Below are positions 22,856 to 30,889 of a stretch of DNA of 64,000 bases, in pieces. The notes beneath the pieces were generated by a model that was not told the DNA's origin, searched no databases, and saw nothing but the letters and a program-made list of their open reading frames with translations. The translations under genes and the position numbers were made by a program. Every line of letters starts with the position of its first letter. Position 1 is the stretch's first letter. This stretch comes from Pseudomonas sp. (GTDB lineage: Bacteria > Pseudomonadota > Gammaproteobacteria > Pseudomonadales > Pseudomonadaceae): positions 1 through 64,000 of the forward strand of contig NZ_JAUYNT010000005.1 of assembly GCF_030698175.1 (NCBI RefSeq), given 5' to 3'.

Positions 22856-23374
22856 TTAGTTTTCCGCGCTTTCGTAGGGGTAGATTTTGCTGGCGTTCAT
22901 CTGGTAGCCGGCTTCGGCCAAGTCGGTGCTGGTGGCTTCCACCTTGAGTGGGCCTTCGATCCAGAACGGCTGATAGAGGTTATCCATCAGTACGCCCAGT
23001 TCGGTTTTGACGTGAACTATCTGGTTCGGTGGCGGCGGTGGCACATGGATGCAGGCGCCGTAGTAAGGCACCAGCAGGAACTCGGTAACTCGGCCTTCTT
23101 CGGTCACATTCAGCGGCACTATATAGCCGGGTAGCTTGATCAGCTGGCCATCCAGGGCCTTGACCACCGGGGCGGCCACCGATTGCTGGGTGGCCGCCGG
23201 GCCGGTCTCCGCCGCCAGTACATCGGCGAGTTTGGCCAGGTCGTGGACCGGCGCGGGAGGGGCGGCGGCCGGCGTCTCGGCCGGGAGCATTTCCGTCCAG
23301 GTCAGTTCGCGCGGTTCGCCCGCCCATGAGGGCAGGGCAAGGATGAACGACAGGGCAAGCAGGGCACGCAACAT
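22856..23374 (-). CDS. DUF3299 periplasmic protein of the zinc ABC cluster
   Basis: Encodes 172 residues with a signal peptide (MLRALLALSFILALPSWAG). The DUF3299 core is clear: TWTEMLP, KLPGYIVPLNV, EFLLVPYYGACIHVPPPPPN. The conserved Cys-Ile-His in GACIHV is a plausible metal site (inference). It is the last gene of the DUF2796-ATPase-permease-DUF3299 set, 10 bases after the permease stop. The equivalent P. aeruginosa cluster (PA4063-PA4066) is, from established knowledge, repressed by Zur and linked to zinc acquisition. Confidence 0.9.
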   Translation of the reverse strand: MLRALLALSFILALPSWAGEPRELTWTEMLPAETPAAAPPAPVHDLAKLADVLAAETGPAATQQSVAAPVVKALDGQLIKLPGYIVPLNVTEEGRVTEFLLVPYYGACIHVPPPPPNQIVHVKTELGVLMDNLYQPFWIEGPLKVEATSTDLAEAGYQMNASKIYPYESAEN

Positions 23375-23384
23375 CAGTGGCTTC

Positions 23385-24791
23385 TCATAGGCGAATCGAC
23401 AGACCGTCGGCGAGTGACTGGCGATACGCGCGCCACGCCGGGATAGCGCCCATCAGCAGGGCGGCCGCCAGAATAGCGCCAAGCAGGGTCCACTCATAGC
23501 GGCTTGGCAGCGCCAGTGGCAGGAACAATCCGTAATTGGCCTGCACGGCGTTTTGCGCCAATGCGATGCCCAGATACAGCAGGCTGACCCCGAGCAGCAC
23601 GCCGGCGGCCGCCAGGCTGAAGGCTTCCAGCAGCAGCAAGCTGGCGATATGCCAAGGCCGGGCGCCGACCGAACGGAGAATCGCCATCTCGCGGCGGCGC
23701 TCGTTGAGGCTGGTGAGAATCGCCGTGAGCATGCCGATCAGGCCGGTCAGCACCACAAACAGCGACACCACAAACAGCGCCTGTTCGGCGGTGCCCATCA
23801 GGCTCCAGAGTTCTTGCAGGGCCACGCCGGGCAAGATCGCCAGCAGCGGCTCGCCGCGAAATTCGTTGATCTCGCGCTGCACGCTAAAGGTCGCGATCTT
23901 GCTCTTGAGGCCGAGTAGCACCGCAGTAATCGCCGTGGGCTGCAGAGCCTGCCCACAAGCTACTGCGCTTGGAGCTGCTGCGTTGGAAGCGGACTCGGCA
24001 TGCTCATTTACCGCCTCGTAAACTCCGCTGCCTCCTCCGTTTCCGCCTTTCCCCGCCTGCGCTCGTGACGCTTGTGGGCAGGCTCTGGCCAACTGCCGCG
24101 CCTGGTCGGCGCTAATCCGGCCGGCGCCATGGGCCGGCACGCCGTTTTGCCAATCGACATGCAGCGCCTGCATGCCTTGCAGGCTGATATGCAATGTGCG
24201 GTCGACCGGGGTGCCGGTGCGTTTGAGAATGCCGACTACGGTGAAGGGTTTGTCGTCATGTTTAACCAGACTTATGGTCGCCACGCCATGGGCCAGCACT
24301 ATCTGCTGGCCGAGTTGATAGTGCAGGGCGTCGGCCACTTCTGCGCCGAGTGTTACCTCAAAAGGATCACTGGCAAAGCCACGGCCTTGGGCCAGCTCAA
24401 GGGCTTGGTCGCGACCGTAGTGGTAGTGCTCGAAATAAGTCGGCGTGGTGCCCAGCACCCGATAACCCCGGTGCGAGTCGCCCAAGGAAATCGGAATCGC
24501 CCACTTCACCTTGGGGTCGGCGGCGAAGTGCTCGAAGCTGTCCCAGCGAATATTGTTGGTGGCATTGCCGATGCGGAACACCGAATACAGCAGCAGGTTG
24601 ATGCTGCCGGAGCGGGCGCCAACGATCAGGTCGGTACCGCTGATGGTGCTGGCAAAGCTGCTGCGCGCCTCGCTGCGCACCCGCTCGACCGCCAGCAACA
24701 AACACACCGATAAGGCGATGGCGAATACCGTTAATAACGCGGTGAAGCGGCGGTTGGCCAGGCTGGCCAGCGCCAGGCGAAATAGATACAT
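23385..24791 (-). CDS. ABC transporter permease (FtsX/MacB type) with in-frame repeat insertion
   Basis: Encodes 468 residues from MYLFRLALASLANRRFTAL, with one N-terminal and three C-terminal helices around a large periplasmic domain, the MacB/LolC layout. Mechanotransmission-type permeases couple ATP hydrolysis to periplasmic work rather than simple import. Residues about 236-282 (hydrophilic, glycine/alanine-rich, including GGGSGVYEAVNEH) are encoded by a 145-bp repeat with an 18-base terminal inverted repeat (23943-24087). The flanking QARQLA and LQPTAITAVLLG then join as in relatives. The frame stays open, so the protein may still be made with a 47-48 residue insert. It starts 2 bases after the ATPase stop. 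Confidence 0.9.
   Translation of the reverse strand: MYLFRLALASLANRRFTALLTVFAIALSVCLLLAVERVRSEARSSFASTISGTDLIVGARSGSINLLLYSVFRIGNATNNIRWDSFEHFAADPKVKWAIPISLGDSHRGYRVLGTTPTYFEHYHYGRDQALELAQGRGFASDPFEVTLGAEVADALHYQLGQQIVLAHGVATISLVKHDDKPFTVVGILKRTGTPVDRTLHISLQGMQALHVDWQNGVPAHGAGRISADQARQLARACPQASRAQAGKGGNGGGSGVYEAVNEHAESASNAAAPSAVACGQALQPTAITAVLLGLKSKIATFSVQREINEFRGEPLLAILPGVALQELWSLMGTAEQALFVVSLFVVLTGLIGMLTAILTSLNERRREMAILRSVGARPWHIASLLLLEAFSLAAAGVLLGVSLLYLGIALAQNAVQANYGLFLPLALPSRYEWTLLGAILAAALLMGAIPAWRAYRQSLADGLSIRL
23943..24087 (+). repeat. Nested-stem repeat, copy E (145 bp), inside the ABC permease gene
   Basis: Perfect 18-base terminal inverted repeats CAGAGCCTGCCCACAAGC (23943-23960) and GCTTGTGGGCAGGCTCTG (24070-24087). 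The inner stem is GGAAGCGGA (23985-23993) with TCCGTTTCC (24036-24044, one G-T pair); the apical hairpin is TTTAC (24007-24011)/GTAAA (24018-24022). Internal order CTACTGCGCT, GCTCATTTAC, CGTAAACTCCG matches copy B. It adds about 47 codons to the permease without a stop. Confidence 0.82.
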
Positions 24792-24793
24792 AG

Positions 24794-25501
24794 TTACAGT
24801 TCCGTCGGCCGGGTGGCGCGATTCAGTTCGGCCAGCGACAGGCTGCGGTCGAACAGTGGTGCCAGGCTTTGGTCGTGGCTGACAAACAGCAGGCTGGAGC
24901 CGGCTTCGCGGCATTCGGCAAACAGCAGCTGCAAAAAGGCTTCGCGGGCATCGGTGTCCAGCGCCGAGGTCGGCTCGTCGGCGATCACCAGTTCCGGCTG
25001 GCCGATCAGGGCGCGGGCGGCGGCCACCCGTTGCTGCTGGCCGATCGACAGCGCATCGGCGCGCCGATTGAGCAGCTGTGGGTCGTGCAAACCGAGGTGG
25101 GCGAGCAGGGTGCTAGCGGCTTGGCCGACACTGCCGTGGCGTTGCTGGGCGCGCTGGCTGCGCAGCTTGGAGAAGTGACAAGGCAGCTCGACGTTCTCGC
25201 GCACCGAGAGAAATGGCAGCAAGTTGAACTGCTGAAAGATGTAGCCGGTGTGATCGACCCGAAAGTGATCGCGAGCGCCGGCGGACATCTGGCTCAAATC
25301 CGCACCGAGCAGGCGAATACTGCCGCGTGCGGGTTTTTGCACGCCGCCCAGCAGGCCGAGCAAGGTGGTTTTGCCGCTGCCGCTGGGGCCTTTGAGAAAC
25401 AGGCTTTCGCCGCTTTGCAGGGCGAAGGCTGGAATATCCAGCAGCTCGGGTTGGCCGGGCCAGGCAAAGCCCAGCTCGGACAGTTCAATTAATGCGCTCA
25501 T
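24794..25501 (-). CDS. ABC transporter ATP-binding protein
   Basis: Encodes 235 residues of the LolD/MacB ATPase group. Walker A is GPSGSGKTTLLG (about residues 38-49), Walker B is LVIADEPTSALD, and the H-loop is FVSHDQ. The signature is LSIGQQQR rather than LSGGQQQR, an isoleucine replacing the first glycine. It pairs with the permease 2 bases downstream and belongs to the Zur-type operon beginning with the DUF2796 gene, 81 bases upstream. Confidence 0.95.
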   Translation of the reverse strand: MSALIELSELGFAWPGQPELLDIPAFALQSGESLFLKGPSGSGKTTLLGLLGGVQKPARGSIRLLGADLSQMSAGARDHFRVDHTGYIFQQFNLLPFLSVRENVELPCHFSKLRSQRAQQRHGSVGQAASTLLAHLGLHDPQLLNRRADALSIGQQQRVAAARALIGQPELVIADEPTSALDTDAREAFLQLLFAECREAGSSLLFVSHDQSLAPLFDRSLSLAELNRATRPTEL

Positions 25502-25582
25502 GCTGATCGGTGGCCTGCTTGGCGGTTGGAGGTGCGGCGTGTCGCGATGCTAACGCAGCCCGCCGGGTCGCGCTGCGCCAAC

Positions 25583-26146
25583 TTAAAAGTTCAGGCGCGG
25601 ATTAGCCGGGCTGAGTTCGCCGCCTTGCTGGCCCTTGGGGCCGATCAACTGCACCTGGATTTTCTGCGTGGCCGGGAAGCGTTTGAACAACTCGCTGAGG
25701 TCGATCCCCTGCAGCTGCTCAGGATGACTGCAGGTCAGGGCGTAGTCGGCATCGACATCGCTGTGCTCGCTGCCGTTGTTAGTCGCGGCGGTTGCGGCGG
25801 CAAATACCTGGCTGGCAACCTCAAGCTTGGTCACGCGGCAATTCGCACCTGGCGCGATGCTGAACAATGCCAGCGGATCTTGCAGTTGCTGCTTGGCTTT
25901 GGCTGCGGCGGCTTGGTCGCTGACGCTGACGGCGGCATGTTCGAAGCCGACGATATTCATCGTTGGGCTTTCTAGAGCCAGCTCAAGCGTGTTGCCATCG
26001 AGCGCAACATTAAGCTGCGCCGCACCATGTTCGTGGGCCGCGAGGCTGCTGTGTTCGGCGTGCTCGTGGGCATGCTCATCCTCGGCGGCTTGGGCTGCGG
26101 CCAGTGGCAGGAGGGTGAAGGGCAGGGCGAGTAACAAGCGACGCAT
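25583..26146 (-). CDS. DUF2796 (ZrgA-like) periplasmic zinc-binding protein
   Basis: Encodes 187 residues with a signal peptide (MRRLLLALPFTLLPLAAAQA) followed by a His/Glu-rich stretch (EDEHAHEHAEHSSLAAHEHG) suited to zinc binding. The DUF2796 core follows, with QLNVALDGNTLELALESP and a cysteine in TCSHPEQLQGIDLSELF. Relatives (Vibrio ZrgA; P. aeruginosa PA4063) act in zinc uptake. It is first gene of the four-gene ABC operon. The start has CGGAG six bases upstream, and a 13-bp palindrome of Zur type lies 25 bases before the ATG. Confidence 0.92.
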   Translation of the reverse strand: MRRLLLALPFTLLPLAAAQAAEDEHAHEHAEHSSLAAHEHGAAQLNVALDGNTLELALESPTMNIVGFEHAAVSVSDQAAAAKAKQQLQDPLALFSIAPGANCRVTKLEVASQVFAAATAATNNGSEHSDVDADYALTCSHPEQLQGIDLSELFKRFPATQKIQVQLIGPKGQQGGELSPANPRLNF

Positions 26147-26170
26147 AAAGACTCCGGGCGAGCTGATGGA

Positions 26171-26201
26171 CTTAAAGTTGTTACGTTATAACAACTTTAA
26201 G
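26171..26201 (-). promoter_or_regulatory. Zur-box-type palindrome upstream of the zinc operon
   Basis: CTTAAAGTTGTTA (26171-26183) and TAACAACTTTAAG (26189-26201) are perfect 13-base arms around CGTTA. The core TGTTA-N5-TAACA matches the Zur operator pattern known in gammaproteobacteria. It lies 25 bases upstream of the DUF2796 start, a place where bound repressor would block transcription. Confidence 0.8.
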
Positions 26202-26246
26202 TCGGTTCGGCCAGTGCCTGGGGGATTTGCGAGAGATGAGTGGCTG

Positions 26247-26310
26247 TGTGGGCTTCAGCCCGCCAGTGTGCATATGTTGTGTCGGCAGTGGGCTGAAGCC
26301 CACCCTACAG
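26247..26310. repeat. Inverted REP-like pair
   Basis: Two small palindromic units, GGGCTTCAGCCC (left) and TGGGCTGAAGCCCA (right), stand in inverted order about 27 bases apart; the right one ends in CCACCCTACA. This looks like a REP pair between the 3' end of the thioredoxin gene and the Zur palindrome. Confidence 0.6.
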
Positions 26311-26326
26311 AGCGCCGAGCGCTGCC

Positions 26327-27199
26327 TCAGTAAATCGCCTGGTAGAGCTTGCGTCTGTAATTGGTCACCAGCGGATGCTGATTGCCGAGCAGCTCGAAGA
26401 CTTGCAGCAAGGTTTTGTGCGGCAGCCCTTCGGCGTAGTTGCGATTGCGGATAAACAGCCGCAACAAGGCCTCCAGCGCTGGCTCGTAGTGCTGGCGCGC
26501 CAGTTGCTGGATGGCCAGTTGGTAAGCCGCTTCGTCGTCTTCGGGATTTTGTGCCAAGCGGGTTTTCAGGCTGGCCACCTCGGGCAAGTCAGCGGCTTGG
26601 CGCAGGAAGGTCAGTTGCGCGCGGGCGGCGGCCAGAGCGTGCTGGTGCTCGGTGCCGCAGACCGCATTGAGCACCACTTCCGCTTCGCCCAGTTCGCCGC
26701 GTTCGGCCAGGCAGCGCCCGTACAGAATCAGCGCGGCGGCGTTAGTGGCGTCGTCCGTCAAGAGTTGCTTGAGCAGTGCTTCGGCGGCGCCAAACTGGGC
26801 CTCGTTAAACAGTGCTTGCGCAGTGACCAGCGGATCGGCGGCCGGCTCTGGTGGCAGGGCCACATGCTGGGCGAGCATGGTGCGAATCGCCGACTCGGGT
26901 TGCGCGCCGGTAAAACCATCCACCGGCTGGCCATCTTTAAACAGCACCACGGTCGGCAGACTGCTCACGCCCAGGCGCTGGACGATGTCCGGTTCCAGGT
27001 CGCAATTGACCTTGGCCAGCAGCATCTCGCCCTGATAGGACTCGGCAATGCCCGCCAGCAGCGGCAACAGCACCTTGCATGGCGCACACCACTCGGCCCA
27101 GAAATCCACCAGCACTGGCTTGTGAAAGGAGTTCTCGATTACCAGTTGATCAAACTGGGCGACGCCGCTGACGTCGAAAATATAGGGGGTGGCGCTCAT
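26327..27199 (-). CDS. ybbN: YbbN/CnoX-type thioredoxin with TPR-like tail
   Basis: Encodes 290 residues from MSATPYIFDVSG. The N-terminal thioredoxin domain has the active site WAEWCAPCK and cis-proline region VSSLPTVVLFKDG. The C-terminal part, from about residue 115, is helical repeats (LFNEAQFGAAEALLKQLL, LYGRCLAERGELGEAEVVLN) as in YbbN/CnoX. Those proteins hold chlorine- or heat-damaged clients for DnaK and GroEL. A longer frame to 27259 exists, but the ATG at 27199 starts the domain properly. Confidence 0.92.
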   Translation of the reverse strand: MSATPYIFDVSGVAQFDQLVIENSFHKPVLVDFWAEWCAPCKVLLPLLAGIAESYQGEMLLAKVNCDLEPDIVQRLGVSSLPTVVLFKDGQPVDGFTGAQPESAIRTMLAQHVALPPEPAADPLVTAQALFNEAQFGAAEALLKQLLTDDATNAAALILYGRCLAERGELGEAEVVLNAVCGTEHQHALAAARAQLTFLRQAADLPEVASLKTRLAQNPEDDEAAYQLAIQQLARQHYEPALEALLRLFIRNRNYAEGLPHKTLLQVFELLGNQHPLVTNYRRKLYQAIY

Positions 27200-27276
27200 G
27201 GTCGGTCTCGCTGGGCGAAGGATGCTAGGCACTGTAAATGTGGGCGATGGCTGGCGCAAACAACTGCGCCGCCGGA

Positions 27277-27951
27277 TTAATCCCGGCTGGCGTGGTACAG
27301 GCTGACCAGGCGGAACTCGGCAGGTTCCGCTAAGTCGGGCCAGGTACAGGCATCCAGCAGGCCGATGCGTTGGTATTGCGGATGCTGAAAGTCACGCACC
27401 CGTGAGTCGGCCACCAAGGCCTGTTGACCGCGACTGAGAAACTGATCCAGCAGCGGCAGGTTGCCACGGTCGTAGAGCACGTCGGCGACGATGATCAGGT
27501 CGAAGCGGTCAGCCTCGCTGAAAAAATCCGCCGAATAGCTCAGTTGCACGCCGTTCAGTTCGGCATTCGCCCGGCAGGCCGCCAGCGCCAGCGGGTCGAG
27601 GTCGCAGGCCACCACTTCGAGGGCGCCGGCTTTGGCGGCAGCAATCGCCGCCACCCCTGAGCCGCTACCGAAATCCAGCACCCGCTTGCCGCGCACCCAT
27701 TCGGGGTGTTCGGCCAGCCAGCGCGCCAGCACCAGGCCGCTGGCCCAGCAAAAACACCAATAGGGCGGTTCTTCTAAGATGCGCCGGGTTTCCTCGGGGT
27801 TAAAGGCGCGCTCCATATTGCGCGGGTCAATCAACCAGAGTTTTAGGTCGGTGCCCGGCAGGGTTTCGGCGATTAACTGCGCATCGCCGAGCAGTTCGCC
27901 CAAGGCCGCTTGCAGGGCTGCGGGTGCGCTATTGGTTGCTGCTGCGGTCAC
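27277..27951 (-). CDS. Class I SAM-dependent methyltransferase
   Basis: Encodes 224 residues. Motif I is VLDFGSGSGVAAIAA (about residues 92-106), and motif II is VVACDLDPLALAACRANAEL. A post-motif LIIVADVLYDRGNLPLLDQF resembles the protein-lysine methyltransferase group that includes ETFB-KMT and nicotinamide N-methyltransferase-like proteins, so a protein substrate is likely but unproven. The start overlaps the upstream lipoprotein gene stop by 4 bases. Confidence 0.85.
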   Translation of the reverse strand: MTAAATNSAPAALQAALGELLGDAQLIAETLPGTDLKLWLIDPRNMERAFNPEETRRILEEPPYWCFCWASGLVLARWLAEHPEWVRGKRVLDFGSGSGVAAIAAAKAGALEVVACDLDPLALAACRANAELNGVQLSYSADFFSEADRFDLIIVADVLYDRGNLPLLDQFLSRGQQALVADSRVRDFQHPQYQRIGLLDACTWPDLAEPAEFRLVSLYHASRD

Positions 27952-28397
27952 GGCGCCGGCACCAGGCGCAGTTCGCCGAGGGCGACCGAGACGCTTGGGT
28001 CGATCTGCCGGGGCGGCAGGTGCAGAGTCAGCACTCCGCCCTGACTGACCCGCGCCCGTAGCTCTGCGCGCATGCCTGGCGCCAATTGATTGGGCGCAAA
28101 GCGCAGGCTAAACGGCAGCGCGCCACCCTTGCCGCTTAAGCGCGTGCTGGCCAGCAACAGCAGCGGCCGGTCGCGTTGATCGACCAGCAACAGGGCCACT
28201 TCGGCCTCGCCGGCCAGTGGCACGTCGAGCAATTGACCGCTCAGTTCGCGCAGCTCGGCCGGCAACGGGGTCAGTGGTGCCGTGCTGACGGCAGGGCGAG
28301 GCACCGGTGCTGGCGCAGGCGTGGTGGCGGGCGGTGTCTGGCTGCAGGCGCTAAGCAGGGCGAGTAAGCCCAGGGCAATGAGTGGGTGCAACGACAT
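27948..28397 (-). CDS. YbaY family lipoprotein
   Basis: Encodes 149 residues with a lipoprotein signal (LIALGLLALLSACSQ; lipobox LSAC). A proline-rich linker and a YbaY/YscW-like beta domain follow (GEAEVALLLVDQRDRPLLL, PFSLRFAPNQLAPGM). Its role is unknown; related domains act as pilotins for outer-membrane secretins. It is co-oriented with and overlaps the methyltransferase gene by 4 bases. Confidence 0.8.
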   Translation of the reverse strand: MSLHPLIALGLLALLSACSQTPPATTPAPAPVPRPAVSTAPLTPLPAELRELSGQLLDVPLAGEAEVALLLVDQRDRPLLLLASTRLSGKGGALPFSLRFAPNQLAPGMRAELRARVSQGGVLTLHLPPRQIDPSVSVALGELRLVPAP

Positions 28398-28518
28398 GGC
28401 GGGTTTCCAGTGCGGCTATGACTATCTAGGGCCGCCTATATACCGCAAAGCCTGCGGCTTGTCTTGCCGGCGGGATGCGCTACCATGAGGGCCCTCATTT
28501 TTCCGGCCGTCAGCCAGC

Positions 28519-28983
28519 ATGCATTGTCCGTTCTGTGGAGCTAATGACACCAAGGTAATCGACTCGCGTCTGGTTGCCGAAGGTGAGCAGGTACGCCGTC
28601 GGCGCGAATGTCTCGCCTGCGAAGAGCGTTTCACCACCTTTGAGACCGCCGAATTGGTGATGCCGCGACTGATCAAGTCCGACGGCAGCCGCCAGCCTTT
28701 CGATGAAGACAAGTTGCGCGCCGGTATGCAGCGAGCGCTGGAAAAACGCCCGGTGAGTGTCGAGCGGCTGGAAGCGGCAATAGTGCACATCAAGCACAAG
28801 CTGCGCGCCGCCGGCGAGCGCGAGATCAAGTCGCGGGTACTCGGTGAACTGGTGATGGGCGAGCTGCAAAAGCTCGATGAAGTGGCCTATATCCGCTTCG
28901 CCTCGGTGTACCGCCGCTTTCAGGATTTGAACGAGTTCCGCGAGGAGATCGAGCGACTGTCGCGCGAGCCGAATAAAGAATGA
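28519..28983 (+). CDS. nrdR: Transcriptional repressor NrdR
   Basis: Encodes 154 residues. The N-terminal zinc ribbon is [17 protein letters not shown] with [12 protein letters not shown], followed by an ATP-cone domain ([18 protein letters not shown]). NrdR senses ATP/dATP and represses ribonucleotide reductase genes. It heads the nrdR-ribD-ribE cluster; the ribD start overlaps its stop by 4 bases, as in other gammaproteobacteria. Confidence 0.97.
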   Translation: MHCPFCGANDTKVIDSRLVAEGEQVRRRRECLACEERFTTFETAELVMPRLIKSDGSRQPFDEDKLRAGMQRALEKRPVSVERLEAAIVHIKHKLRAAGEREIKSRVLGELVMGELQKLDEVAYIRFASVYRRFQDLNEFREEIERLSREPNKE

Positions 28984-30119
28984 CGGCCAGCGAACAGGCT
29001 GCGCTCGATCAGCGCAGCATGGCCCGCGCCCTCGAATTGGCACGCAACGGGCTGTACTCCACCCATCCCAATCCACGGGTCGGTTGCGTCATCGTCCAGG
29101 GCACGCAAATAGTCGGCGAAGGCTGGCATGCGCGGGCTGGCGAGCCGCATGCCGAGGTGTATGCCTTGCGCCAAGCCGGCGAGAAAGCGCGCGGCGCCAC
29201 CGCCTATGTGACGCTGGAACCGTGCAGCCATCATGGCCGCACCCCGCCGTGCGCCGATGCGCTGATTAATGCGGGCGTGGCGCGGGTGGTGGTGGCCATG
29301 CAAGACCCCAATCCGCAAGTGGCCGGCAGTGGCCTGGCCCGTTTGCAGGCGGCCGGTATCAGTGTGCAGTGCGGCGTGTTGGAAGCCGAGGCGCGGTTGC
29401 TGAATGCTGGTTTTATCAAGCGCATGGAGCAAGGCCTGCCGCTGGTGCGGGTCAAGCTGGCGATGAGTTTGGATGGCCGCACGGCCATGGCCAGCGGCGA
29501 GAGCCAATGGATTACCGGCCCGGCGGCGCGGGCTGCGGTGCAACGCTTACGGGCGCGCTCGAGCATAGTGCTGACCGGCGCCGATACGGTGTTGGCCGAC
29601 TCCGCGCGACTGACCGTGCGGCCCGATGAGCTGGGCCTGAATGCCGAACTGACTGCCCTGGCCATGACTCGCCCGCCACTGCGGGTGCTGGTCGATGGGC
29701 GTTTACGGGTGCCCTTGTCGGCGCCGTTTTATCAGGTTGGCCCGGCGTTGGTGGCCACCTGCGCTGCGGCGATGGCGCGGGAACGTTTTCTCGATGACGG
29801 CCACCAGCTGCTGGCGGTGCCCGGCACCAATGGCCATGTCGACTTGCGCAAACTGTTGCTGGAGTTGGCCAGTCGCGGTGCCAATGAAGTCCTGGTGGAG
29901 GCCGGTCCGCGTTTGGCCGGAGCCTTTGCCCGCCAGGGTTTGGTCGATGAATTTCAGCTGTTTATGGCGGCCAAGTTTCTCGGCTGCAGCGGCCGGCCCT
30001 TGCTCGACTGGCCACTGGCGAAAATGGCCGATGCGCCGGCTTTGAAGATTGTTGAAATGCGCGCGGTGGGCGACGACTGGCGGATCATTGCCGTACCCGC
30101 GCCTGCGCAGCACGTATAA
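28980..30119 (+). CDS. ribD: Riboflavin biosynthesis deaminase/reductase RibD
   Basis: Encodes 379 residues. The N-terminal zinc deaminase carries [14 protein letters not shown] and [16 protein letters not shown], with the catalytic His-Glu and three zinc ligands. The C-terminal NADPH reductase includes [18 protein letters not shown] and [13 protein letters not shown]. It performs two successive steps from the GTP cyclohydrolase II product. It overlaps nrdR by 4 bases, and ribE begins 56 bases later. Confidence 0.97.
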   Translation: MTASEQAALDQRSMARALELARNGLYSTHPNPRVGCVIVQGTQIVGEGWHARAGEPHAEVYALRQAGEKARGATAYVTLEPCSHHGRTPPCADALINAGVARVVVAMQDPNPQVAGSGLARLQAAGISVQCGVLEAEARLLNAGFIKRMEQGLPLVRVKLAMSLDGRTAMASGESQWITGPAARAAVQRLRARSSIVLTGADTVLADSARLTVRPDELGLNAELTALAMTRPPLRVLVDGRLRVPLSAPFYQVGPALVATCAAAMARERFLDDGHQLLAVPGTNGHVDLRKLLLELASRGANEVLVEAGPRLAGAFARQGLVDEFQLFMAAKFLGCSGRPLLDWPLAKMADAPALKIVEMRAVGDDWRIIAVPAPAQHV

Positions 30120-30175
30120 TTGCGCGCTGTATTTGGCGCAGATCCTAAAATCGTACTGAGTTAATCGGAGACAGC

Positions 30176-30838
30176 ATGTTCACCGGCATTATCGAAGCCA
30201 TCGGCACCGTGCACGCCCTCAGCCCCAAGGGCGGGGATGTGCGGGTTTATGTAAAGACCGGCAAGCTGGATCTGGGCGACGTCAAACTGGGCGACAGCAT
30301 TGCCGTTAACGGCGTCTGCCTCACTGCAGTGGAGTTACCGGGCGACGGTTTCTGGGCCGATGTAAGCCGGGAAACCTTGGCCTGCAGCGCCTTTATCGAC
30401 TTGAAAACCGGCAGCCAGGTCAATCTGGAAAAAGCCCTGACGCCCAGCAGTCGCCTCGGTGGTCACTTGGTCAGCGGCCACGTGGATGGCGTTGGTGAAG
30501 TGCTGGCGCGGGATGAAAACGCCCGCGCCGTGCAGTTTAAAATCCGCGCCCCCCGTGAGCTGGCCAAGTACATTGCGCTAAAAGGCTCGATCACCGTCGA
30601 TGGCACCAGCCTCACGGTCAATGCCGTGAATGGCGCCGAATTTGAGCTGACGATTGTGCCGCACACCCTCGGCGAGACCATCATGGCCGACTATCGGCCG
30701 GGCCGCTCGGTGAACCTTGAGGTCGACTTGGTGGCGCGTTATCTCGAACGTTTGCTGCTTGGCGATAAGGCCGCAGAGCCGCAAGCATCCGGCATTACCG
30801 AAGGCTTCTTAGCCGCCCATGGTTACCTAAAATCCTGA
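30176..30838 (+). CDS. ribE: Riboflavin synthase alpha chain
   Basis: Encodes 220 residues with the N-terminal signature MFTGIIEAIGTV and two lumazine-binding halves (SIAVNGVCLTAVEL in the first, SITVDGTSLTVNAV in the second), plus GHLVSGHVDGVG. It dismutates two lumazines to riboflavin. CGGAGACAG precedes the ATG. It sits between ribD and ribBX. Confidence 0.97.
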   Translation: MFTGIIEAIGTVHALSPKGGDVRVYVKTGKLDLGDVKLGDSIAVNGVCLTAVELPGDGFWADVSRETLACSAFIDLKTGSQVNLEKALTPSSRLGGHLVSGHVDGVGEVLARDENARAVQFKIRAPRELAKYIALKGSITVDGTSLTVNAVNGAEFELTIVPHTLGETIMADYRPGRSVNLEVDLVARYLERLLLGDKAAEPQASGITEGFLAAHGYLKS

Positions 30839-30889
30839 ATCGGCGTGTTAACGACGATTTACTGCACACCTAATTAAAGGAGCCGCCCC

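Noticed and set aside
30839..30889. An FMN riboswitch before ribBX
   Set aside because: The gap is only 51 bases and lacks the AGGAGACCGG-type conserved blocks of that aptamer.
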